Positions 1 to 6,613 of a stretch of 26,371 bases of DNA are shown piece by piece. Each line of letters opens with the position of its first letter. The first letter of the stretch is position 1. The stretch is from Myxococcales bacterium (GTDB lineage: Bacteria > Myxococcota > Polyangia > Polyangiales > Polyangiaceae). Made by a program: the position numbers and the translations under genes. The stretch lies in NCBI GenBank assembly GCA_020430865.1, contig JAGQIY010001389.1, forward strand, positions 1 through 26,371. Direction: 5' to 3'. The notes beneath the pieces are model-generated. The model saw nothing but the letters and a program-made list of their open reading frames with translations, did no database searches and was not told the origin of the DNA.

Positions 1-171
1 CTTGCCGGTGTTGACTACGATGGCGCCTGCAGCGCTGACGTGTCCTTCGCCGCGCCGCACGGCCTCTTCGAGCAACACGCTCCGAGAGAGGTTCCAGTAC
101 ACACGCTTCGCGTTGACGATGCCGTGGTTCTCGAGGCCGTACTCGCTACGGACCGGGCCAAGATGCTCCAT
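1..171 (-). CDS. pckA: Phosphoenolpyruvate carboxykinase (ATP), N-terminal fragment
   Basis: Partial gene: the first 57 codons, running off the left edge of the window in frame. The family converts oxaloacetate and ATP to PEP and CO2, a cytoplasmic gluconeogenic step. The visible residues include RVYWN near 24-28, then LLEEAVRRGEG and IVVNTGK. They match the N-terminus of ATP-type PckA as I know it from Thermus-like proteins, just before the conserved TGRSP motif, which would lie outside the window. ATG at 171 is preceded by a strong Shine-Dalgarno (GGAGGAAG, about 5 nt away), which decides the start. A 17-bp palindrome lies 57 bp upstream. The assignment rests on a short stretch, but the pattern is distinctive. 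Confidence 0.82.
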   Translation of the reverse strand, partial: MEHLGPVRSEYGLENHGIVNAKRVYWNLSRSVLLEEAVRRGEGHVSAAGAIVVNTGK

Positions 172-770
172 GTGACTTCCTCCGAGCGGATACGTGCAGT
201 GAGGGTTGCTCGCGGCGATCCGCAATCTGACGCCAGTGGCGTCAACGAACGTTGTGAGTGGTCCAGGTGCCCACTTCCGTAGCTAAACTCTCGTTCAGCT
301 GCGGCTGGTGCTGCACGGAGCAGCGGGAGAGGTGGAAAACCAGACGCGGCCTCCGTGTAGCCGCCGGCAGGCCCCCGTGCAAGCCCAACACCGAGCAGGC
401 AGCGCAAGCCTTGGGTTCAGTCTGGCGCTTGAGGACTCGCCCCTCAAGCAGCCGCGACACGTGAAGCGTCGCTCGGGCTACCGCGGGTTTGGACAGAGCA
501 AGCCAAGCGCGCAGCAAAAACGCGCCGTGCCGGGCTCGAGCCTGGGAGAACGCGGGATCTGCGCGGGACGACGGCGTTATCGCAGCGTTTACAACCCGCT
601 GGAGATGGTGTTTGGTCTGGCAAAGTGACTTGAGCAACGACACAGTCTGACTCCCCGCGGGCAACGTTGCGCCCGTGCCGTCCCGTCTGCGCTCGGCAGA
701 ACCGCTGACCCGGACGCGCTCAGCGCGCCGTCCTGACCTTCGACCCACTCGCTATGGGTTCGCCCTCGGC
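172..770. other. 600-bp region between pckA and the pseudokinase, no convincing gene
   Basis: The small open frames here have no recognisable family, no good ribosome binding site and Arg/Ala/Ser-rich composition typical of shadow frames in GC-rich DNA. It holds the palindrome at 228-244 and a hairpin-capable inverted repeat at 427-449 (8-bp arms, 7-nt loop, no T tract). It probably carries the divergent promoters of pckA and the downstream kinase-like gene. I saw no tRNA cloverleaf. Confidence 0.5.
228..244. promoter_or_regulatory. Perfect 17-bp palindrome upstream of pckA (candidate operator)
   Basis: The sequence is TGACGCCA-G-TGGCGTCA: perfect 8-bp arms around one central base. On the minus strand TTGACG, a -35-like hexamer, overlaps its upstream edge, and it sits 57 bp before the pckA start codon. 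Position and symmetry suggest a binding site for a dimeric repressor or activator controlling pckA. No good -10 was found at 17 bp, so the promoter itself is unproven. Confidence 0.45.
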
Positions 771-3098
771 ATGAACGACCCATCTCCCCTCCTCGGGCGC
801 TTCCGTTTTCAGCAGTCGCTCGCCAAATCCGGCAAGAGCGTTGCCTGGATCGCGCGAGACGAGGAGTCGGGACGTCAGGTCGTGGTCGGCAGCCTGCCGA
901 TTCCCCGCGCGAGAACCCTGGTGCCGCTGGTTGGATGGGAGAACCCACACCTCGCGCGGGTGCACCACGTGCTCGACGACGCAGACCCGCAGCAGCTGCC
1001 TCGGGGCGTCGACCTCTCCACTCAGGCACTGGTAGTCGCAGAGCACGTGTCTGGACGTACGCTCCACCAACGCGTGGAGACCGCCTCCGTTCCGATCCCG
1101 CGCGCCGTGAACTGGCTGATGCGTCTCGCTCGAGCGCTCAAGGAGATTCATGCGCGCGGCGCGGTGCTCGGCGCGATCAGTCCCCGCAGCGTCATCGTGG
1201 TGCGCGACGGCGTCGTTCCAGTGTTCACCCATTTGATGGCGCCTCCGAGCGGCGCGTTCTGTTCTCCTGGTCGGGTCCAGGGGGGAGGGCCAAGCCCCGA
1301 AGACGACGTCTGGGCGCTCACTGGCCTGCTCTACCTCGCGCTGGCTCGTGCGCAGCCCTTCCGGGGTGGTAACCGTGACGCGCTGGCCAAGGCGATCCTG
1401 AATGCAGACTTCGCGCCCATCGCATCACGAGGCGTCGACGACGCTCAGCTGCAGGCGATACTCGAGACCAGCTTTCAGCTCGACGGCAGCGGCCAGACCG
1501 CAGCCGAGCTGGAACAGGCGCTCGTCGATTGGATCCGTCGGGGCGCCGACGTCGAGGGGCTCGAGCCTCGGGTGTCGACCCGTCCGCCTCCGCCGGTCGC
1601 CCGGCAGACAGCGTTTCCCCCCGGAACCCAGCCTGCGGCGCGACCCGCATCGGAGCACCCGCGACAGGCCGGCACGTCGCCCGGGTCGTCCCCGAGCCCG
1701 CAACCGGCGCCGAACCAGCGTGAGGCGCTCGAGAACCCACCGCTCGAGCCCGTCTCCGCGCCACTCGAGCGCTACGCGCCGATATCGTTCACGGACGAGG
1801 CGACCGCGCCAGCGCTCCCCACGGACCTCCAGAAGCTGGCCCAGGCCGCCCGCCCGAGCTCGGAGATGCCCGCGGTCAATCCCCCTGGGGAGCCGGCTCG
1901 CGAGGTGCCGGCTGGCGACGAGCCCCAGACTCCCCTCCCCCCAGTCGTCACGCCAGCTCGCGCCTGGGACGATCACACGGCTCCAGCGCTCCCGTCGGAC
2001 ATTCGACACCTCGCCCAGGCCCACGCTGCGCTCGCAGCAGGGGAACGAGCGCTCCGCGACGCCGCTCGCAGCGCGGAACACCCTCGCTTTCAAGACACCC
2101 CGGCGGAGCAGACCGCGCCGGCGGTACCCAGCGCACGCGCTCCGTACAGCTTCGCGGACGCGGAAGAAGAGACCGGTCGCTTCACGCAAGAAGACCTGCG
2201 AGAGCTCGAGCTGGTACCTGCAGCCCCTGGAGGTACCAACGCGGACGAGTTTGCGCACTCGGGCTCTGCTCCGCTTCCGGAGCCTGGCCTGCATCCGCCG
2301 ACCATCGTCATAAACGAAGAAGCGGCCGCCTATCGACGCCGCATGGATACGCTCCCGCCGAGCGGCAACGTCTCCCAAGCAGACATCGAGACGCAGGTGA
2401 AGGCCGCGGCGAAGCCGGCTGCCAAGCGTACCGGGGGTTCACTGCTGATGTTGTTGCTCGCTGCGATGGTCGCGGTCGGGGCCGTCGCGTTGCTGATCCT
2501 GCGTAACGAGCCCACGACCCCAGCAAGGCCCAGACCGGCTCCGACCCAGGCACCGTCAGCGACCACCAGCGTTGCAGCGCCTTCAGTCGCCGCCCCGCCG
2601 ACCCCCAGCCCCGCGGTGTCGAGTGCACCAGCCGCAGCGACCGATCCCACGGCTTGCGTCGTGAGTCATTTCCCCGAGGGAACCTTCGCGACTGGCGAGC
2701 CCAGGCTCGCCAACCTCTGCGAGGAGCACGACCCGCGAAAGCTCGCGAAGGAGCTGCACCGAAAGATCGTCGTTGGCGGTCAAGGACAGATCAGCGCCGG
2801 GATGCGTGAGTGGTCCCTCTTGTCGTGGTACGAGCTCGCAGCGATCGCCACCATCCAGCGAGACTGCTGCCCGACGTCGGAACTCGAGCTACCCGAAGCT
2901 CCGGTGTGCGAGCCCCTGGCGAGGAGTCTCTCGCGAGTGGCCAGCGACAAGGACGACGCCGCGCTGGCCAACCTGGAGTCGCAGATCGCCTGCCTGTACG
3001 ACAAGCAAGCGCCACGCCCCTATCGCTACGCGACGCGCCCCGACTCCGGCAACAAGACCGCAGCCAAGCAGTTTCTCGAGCGCGCCCGGCAGCGCTGA
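771..3098 (+). CDS. Membrane-anchored Ser/Thr protein kinase-like protein, predicted pseudokinase
   Basis: 775 residues. Residues about 8-290 have a kinase-like fold: HARG at 127-130, then a degenerate catalytic loop GAISPRSV at 134-141 where active kinases have HxDxKxxN. FTHL at 152-155 stands where DFG belongs, and a recognisable EDDVWAL helix follows at 177-183. No VAIK lysine is visible. The catalytic Asp, metal-binding Asp and ATP-binding Lys therefore appear lost. A long Pro/Ala-rich linker (about 290-550) carries three TAPA(L/V)P motifs near residues 344, 403 and 445. One membrane helix at about 555-579 is followed by a periplasmic domain with six cysteines, presumably disulfide-bonded. 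ATG 771 is chosen because the kinase-like fold begins right after it; an in-frame GTG at 675 is possible but adds Arg-rich sequence. It likely acts as a scaffold or sensor, not an enzyme. Confidence 0.75.
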   Translation: MNDPSPLLGRFRFQQSLAKSGKSVAWIARDEESGRQVVVGSLPIPRARTLVPLVGWENPHLARVHHVLDDADPQQLPRGVDLSTQALVVAEHVSGRTLHQRVETASVPIPRAVNWLMRLARALKEIHARGAVLGAISPRSVIVVRDGVVPVFTHLMAPPSGAFCSPGRVQGGGPSPEDDVWALTGLLYLALARAQPFRGGNRDALAKAILNADFAPIASRGVDDAQLQAILETSFQLDGSGQTAAELEQALVDWIRRGADVEGLEPRVSTRPPPPVARQTAFPPGTQPAARPASEHPRQAGTSPGSSPSPQPAPNQREALENPPLEPVSAPLERYAPISFTDEATAPALPTDLQKLAQAARPSSEMPAVNPPGEPAREVPAGDEPQTPLPPVVTPARAWDDHTAPALPSDIRHLAQAHAALAAGERALRDAARSAEHPRFQDTPAEQTAPAVPSARAPYSFADAEEETGRFTQEDLRELELVPAAPGGTNADEFAHSGSAPLPEPGLHPPTIVINEEAAAYRRRMDTLPPSGNVSQADIETQVKAAAKPAAKRTGGSLLMLLLAAMVAVGAVALLILRNEPTTPARPRPAPTQAPSATTSVAAPSVAAPPTPSPAVSSAPAAATDPTACVVSHFPEGTFATGEPRLANLCEEHDPRKLAKELHRKIVVGGQGQISAGMREWSLLSWYELAAIATIQRDCCPTSELELPEAPVCEPLARSLSRVASDKDDAALANLESQIACLYDKQAPRPYRYATRPDSGNKTAAKQFLERARQR

Positions 3099-3147
3099 GC
3101 TCTCGCGCTGGCGCAGCGAGCGACGACACGAGTCGTGCGCTGGGACG

Positions 3148-4812
3148 TCAGGCCTTCACAGGTTCCAGCTGCTTGTAGCCATGGGCTCGCACGAAGTTGA
3201 TGTGCACACCTCGACAGCTCGCGTCGTACTGACAGTCCTTGCAGCGACGGCTCTTCGTGTAGTAGCGGTCGGCGATATAGCGCTGCGTGTACTTGCCCAT
3301 GTCCACACGCGCGTCCGGCCCAAGCATCGCCGCGTCGAGGCGCCTTGACGCGGCTCGTGGCAATCGACCGGAGATGCACGCTGGAATATTTTCCAGAGGG
3401 ATATTTTCCGGCAACTCATCCAGCGTCCCGCGAAGGTCGACGTCCTGTCTGAGTTGCTCGGTGACTCGACCGTAGTTCGGCTGGCTCAACCCGAGCCTCG
3501 GGTTGTCTCGTTGCTCGTCGATCAACGCCCTGGTGGACTGAGTCAAGGCAACGCACACCTCGAACGCGGCGTCGATCTCGAACAGAGCTCGCGCTTGCTC
3601 GGGTGAGTCGACGTAGCAGCGTCTCAGGTCCAGACCGGCGAACTTCCCGTCCTCCAGCGCAGCGGCAAGACCGCCATAGTCCACCAGCTCCAGGAACAAA
3701 TCAGGGCTCTCTGCGAGGCTCGCATGAGCATCCTGAACTAGCTCCCGCGCCGCGCTGACGTCGGGAGCGACCAGCCGCAACGCTGCTGCCTGCGGAAGTT
3801 GACCCGAGAGCGGCGCCGGAGCCACCAGTCGCAGTTCATCCACGCGCTCGTGCTGGCGCTCTGCGATGGCATCGTCGAGACCATCGCAGAGTTGATTCAG
3901 GTAGCAGTAGTGACAGCGCTCCGGTTGTCTGCAGCTCAGCTTGCGCCCGATGCTCAGGTAGCGATCGAACTCTTCACGACGCCCGCGCACCTCGTCGTTC
4001 ATCTTGTATGGGTCCTGAATCAGCTCCTCGAAGCCTTCGGTGAACGGCGGGGGGAACCGGTTGAGCCAGATGTGAACGTCGGGTCTCTTGGAGTACTCGA
4101 AAGCGCGGCGGAGGGCCTCTTCGTTGCCCTCGAGGTCGTAGAAGAGGTGCTCCTTCGCGGGTCCCCAGGCATTTCCGAAAGGAATGATGTGAAGCAGGTC
4201 GAACTCCTGAACGCCCCACGAGATGAAGGTCTCGAGCATCTCGGGCAGGTGCTTCACGTTCTGCTTGTTGATTACGATGTCGACGTTGACGATGAAGCGT
4301 CTCGACGCCAGGGCCGCCTTCAGCCCAGCGGTCTCCTGAACGAACGCTCCCGGGGTCGCCACCAGGGCATCGTGAAGCTTGGCGTTGTGTCCATGTAGAG
4401 AGAAGGTGATCTCGTCCAGACCGTTCTCGGCGGCCCGCTCCAAGAACTCTGGGTAGGCGAACATTCGTCCGTTCGTCACCGTCTGGACCTTGGGGTATCC
4501 AGCGCGCTTCCCGAGCTTCACGAACTCCAGGAAGTTGGGGTGCATCGTCGGCTCCCCTCCACTCAGGATCAGTCGACTCGCTCCCTTCTTGCGCCCCTCG
4601 ACGATCTGGATCTTCACATCCATGTTGCTGCGCATCGTGCCCACGTGCGCCAGCGAGTCGAGGCAGAACGTGCACTTGTTGTTGCAGTCGTAGCTGAGCC
4701 GCACCCAGTTGCGCTTCTCGTGTGCAGCCTCTTCATGGCTCTCCACCTTCTGCAGCTCGTCTTCGGCCGATGTCAGGGTGGCGGGCTGTACTGCGTCGTG
4801 TTCGGCGATCAT
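3148..4812 (-). CDS. Radical SAM enzyme with two extra CxxCx5C clusters
   Basis: 554 residues. The rSAM core begins YDCNNKCTFC, giving the CxxxCxxC [4Fe-4S] site at C43, C47 and C50. GGEPT follows at 85-89, then TNG near 113-115 and SLHG at 138-141. A first CxxCx5C motif lies at C300/C303/C309. After a region of about 200 residues of unknown function, a second lies at C524/C527/C533, close to the C-terminus. These are SPASM/twitch-like auxiliary cluster sites, typical of peptide-modifying rSAM enzymes. ATG 4812 overlaps the stop of the upstream methyltransferase (ATGA) and has a GGAG 8 nt ahead, so I prefer it over the in-frame start at 4863. Last gene of the seven-gene minus-strand unit. The core is homologous to the second half of the 18850-21222 protein. 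Substrate unknown. Confidence 0.88.
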   Translation of the reverse strand: MIAEHDAVQPATLTSAEDELQKVESHEEAAHEKRNWVRLSYDCNNKCTFCLDSLAHVGTMRSNMDVKIQIVEGRKKGASRLILSGGEPTMHPNFLEFVKLGKRAGYPKVQTVTNGRMFAYPEFLERAAENGLDEITFSLHGHNAKLHDALVATPGAFVQETAGLKAALASRRFIVNVDIVINKQNVKHLPEMLETFISWGVQEFDLLHIIPFGNAWGPAKEHLFYDLEGNEEALRRAFEYSKRPDVHIWLNRFPPPFTEGFEELIQDPYKMNDEVRGRREEFDRYLSIGRKLSCRQPERCHYCYLNQLCDGLDDAIAERQHERVDELRLVAPAPLSGQLPQAAALRLVAPDVSAARELVQDAHASLAESPDLFLELVDYGGLAAALEDGKFAGLDLRRCYVDSPEQARALFEIDAAFEVCVALTQSTRALIDEQRDNPRLGLSQPNYGRVTEQLRQDVDLRGTLDELPENIPLENIPACISGRLPRAASRRLDAAMLGPDARVDMGKYTQRYIADRYYTKSRRCKDCQYDASCRGVHINFVRAHGYKQLEPVKA

Positions 4813-5801
4813 GAATTCAACTCCAGCCTGCGGGTGGGATCGACTCTGAGATGGATGAGCCACTGGTTGCTGCTCGCGGGGGTGACCTCGTGAACCTCGA
4901 CCAACTCCAGCGGGAGACCTCGGAGCAACTCGAGCGCTTGCCGTGCGTCGGCATTGCGGAAGTGCTCGTGCTCAGCCGCGCTCGCTTCCGCACGGCGAGC
5001 GAGCTCCCTCTCACGCACCAGGCCATATGCGACGTTGTCCACGAGGGTCAACGTACCACCTGGGGAAACCCGCGCTAGAGCCCGTTCCAACGTTTCGCGC
5101 GGACTTCGTAGATGATTGAAGCTGCGCAGGAGCAACAGGTGATCGAAGGTACCCGACAACGAGTCGAAGCCGATCTCCGCCGCGAGCGCGCGGAAGTCCG
5201 CCCAGGGATAGCGTTGCTTCAAGACGGCGAGACGTTGAGCGTCCGGATCGATCCCAACATAGCTGACACACCCCTCGAGCACCGAAGGTTCGATGGCCTT
5301 GAGGTACGGGCCATCCCCACATCCGATGTCGAGGACGCGCCCCCGCAGGCCGGTCAGTAGCTCGAGCAATCGTCCCTCGTCTCTCGAGAAGACGTCCGTC
5401 GCGAGCGCGCCCCACGCCCCACCACATTCCGCACGGAAGTGACAGCGCCGGCACTCCGGGCGCTCCTGTAGCTTCCTCAGGTCTCGCGCGAAGTCGTCTG
5501 GAGCGAGCTTGCGGGAGACGTCGACGTAGAGCTGACCGTATCCATCCTTGATCTGGAGCAGCTCTTCGCGACTGAAGTCTGAAGTGTGGGTCTCGCAGAG
5601 CCGGATCTGTCCTTTCAGCGAGAGCCACAGCGTGCGCGCGCGATCGAAGCCCGGATGGGCGCCGAGCAACGGGCAGGCCTCGTCGCTGGGCCATGGCACC
5701 CCTGGCCCGATCACGAAATTGAGTGAGTTCGAGCGCAGCCCCACGTCACCCGTCTGGCCTGGTGCTGTTCCGTCGACACGCTGAGCTGGCTGCCCGCTCA
5801 C
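4809..5801 (-). CDS. Class I SAM-dependent methyltransferase fused to a Cys-cluster domain
   Basis: 330 residues from the GTG at 5801. The C-terminal half is a Rossmann methyltransferase: motif I VLDIGCGDG at about 156-164, an acidic motif II (GIDPD), and LVDN later. The N-terminal 150 residues are unusual: PECRRCHFRAEC places a CxxCx5C motif at C117/C120/C126, followed by GG. This is the same spacing as the auxiliary cluster motifs of the neighbouring rSAM enzymes, but there is no CxxxCxxC radical SAM site. Other cysteines lie near 43 and 69. The start is uncertain: ATG 5897 would overlap the upstream small gene by 53 nt, and GTG 5744 is also possible. The stop overlaps the rSAM start. It probably methylates the product or substrate of this locus. 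Confidence 0.78.
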   Translation of the reverse strand: MSGQPAQRVDGTAPGQTGDVGLRSNSLNFVIGPGVPWPSDEACPLLGAHPGFDRARTLWLSLKGQIRLCETHTSDFSREELLQIKDGYGQLYVDVSRKLAPDDFARDLRKLQERPECRRCHFRAECGGAWGALATDVFSRDEGRLLELLTGLRGRVLDIGCGDGPYLKAIEPSVLEGCVSYVGIDPDAQRLAVLKQRYPWADFRALAAEIGFDSLSGTFDHLLLLRSFNHLRSPRETLERALARVSPGGTLTLVDNVAYGLVRERELARRAEASAAEHEHFRNADARQALELLRGLPLELVEVHEVTPASSNQWLIHLRVDPTRRLELNS

Positions 5802-5844
5802 CCGTGAACCGTAGCAGGGAACGGCTTCGGAGCCGACCCAGCGC

Positions 5845-6060
5845 TCAGTCGGGACGCGTCTCGATGGTCGCTCCCAGACAGTAGTTGGCGAACTCATCGG
5901 CGAGGACCTGCTCGGGGTGCTCTCCTCGGCTCGCCAGGCGCACGACGTAAGCGTCGACCTGCTTGTCGAGGCTGAGCTCCGCGAAGTCCCCGTAGAGCAC
6001 GAGAGCTCCCTCGATGGCCTCCGCGGAGTAGAGCTCCGGGTCGAACCGCAGCTCGATCAT
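5845..6060 (-). CDS. Short HxsD-like protein
   Basis: 71 residues. It aligns along its whole length with the first part of the next gene upstream: FDPELYSAEAIEGA here against FDEGLYPKDAIYGA there, and both end in an L-x-x-EF-x-N-x-x-LG motif. This pattern resembles HxsD of His-Xaa-Ser systems, which has a conserved C-terminal L(L/F)N-type helix. The copy stops just after that motif and lacks the extra helix of its paralogue. ATG 6060 overlaps the upstream stop by the ATGA arrangement, indicating translational coupling. HxsD proteins accompany rSAM maturases; their exact role (chaperone, carrier or substrate) is not settled. The family call is by eye. Confidence 0.7.
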   Translation of the reverse strand: MIELRFDPELYSAEAIEGALVLYGDFAELSLDKQVDAYVVRLASRGEHPEQVLADEFANYCLGATIETRPD

Positions 6061-6560
6061 GCGCCCTCCTTGGGCTCCGGGTTCTCTTCGCCTTCGCCTT
6101 CGCCCTTCGGGTCGCCGCGTTCGTCGAAGGGCTCCGCCTTGCTGACCTTCTTGTACTTGTCTTCCCAGCTCATGGCGATGCCCAGCGGGTCCTCGAAGGC
6201 GGTGTCGTCGTCGATGTTCATGTCGAGCAAGTCATCGAGCCCTGGGGGACCGGCCGCTCCTGCCACGGCCTGATTCGTCACCTGCTGGATGAGCTCACGG
6301 TTCTCGTCCGTGATCATGCGACGCCAGGCCTGACCAAGGATCTCGTTCTCGAACTCACCCACCAACGCGTCGACCTCACGTTCGACGCTGGGCTTGAGCT
6401 TCAGGCGGACCGAGATCTTTCCCCCGTCGCGATCCAGCTTCACGTAGCAACGATCGATGAAGATATAGGCCGCGCCATAGATCGCGTCCTTGGGGTAGAG
6501 GCCTTCGTCGAACGTGATGGTGACTGCACCATCCGCTTGCTTCACATCGAGGTCGGACAT
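6057..6560 (-). CDS. HxsD-like protein with acidic C-terminal tail
   Basis: 167 residues. The first ~110 resemble HxsD: FDEGLYPKDAIYGAAYIF, DRCYVKLDRDGG, a beta-strand SVRLKLK, then the helix EFENEILGQAWRR and ENRELIQQVTNQA. The rest is a low-complexity acidic tail rich in Asp, Glu, Gly and Pro, ending near GEGEENPEPKEGA. A single Cys lies near residue 37. ATG 6560 has GGAG only 3 nt upstream, which is closer than usual. It follows the MopE-repeat lipoprotein by 53 nt and overlaps the short paralogue downstream. In known Hxs systems a small HxsD protein sits beside two rSAM genes, as it does here. The function is inferred from that context. Confidence 0.75.
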   Translation of the reverse strand: MSDLDVKQADGAVTITFDEGLYPKDAIYGAAYIFIDRCYVKLDRDGGKISVRLKLKPSVEREVDALVGEFENEILGQAWRRMITDENRELIQQVTNQAVAGAAGPPGLDDLLDMNIDDDTAFEDPLGIAMSWEDKYKKVSKAEPFDERGDPKGEGEGEENPEPKEGA

Positions 6561-6613
6561 GTACTCCGCGTTGTTTCCCTAACCCATTCCGGAGTCAAGG
6601 GTGCGATCCCACC

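Noticed and set aside
427..449. Hairpin as a terminator or small RNA
   Set aside because: 8-bp stem but no T tract on either strand and no promoter; kept only as a note on the region.
242..748. Minus-strand open frame of 168 codons upstream of the pseudokinase
   Set aside because: Arg-rich, no family, no ribosome binding site, overlaps the pckA regulatory palindrome and the likely pseudokinase promoter region.
3099..3147. Terminator between the pseudokinase and the large rSAM gene
   Set aside because: Only short, mismatched stems (CGCTG/CAGCG, CACGA/TCGTG) and no T tract.
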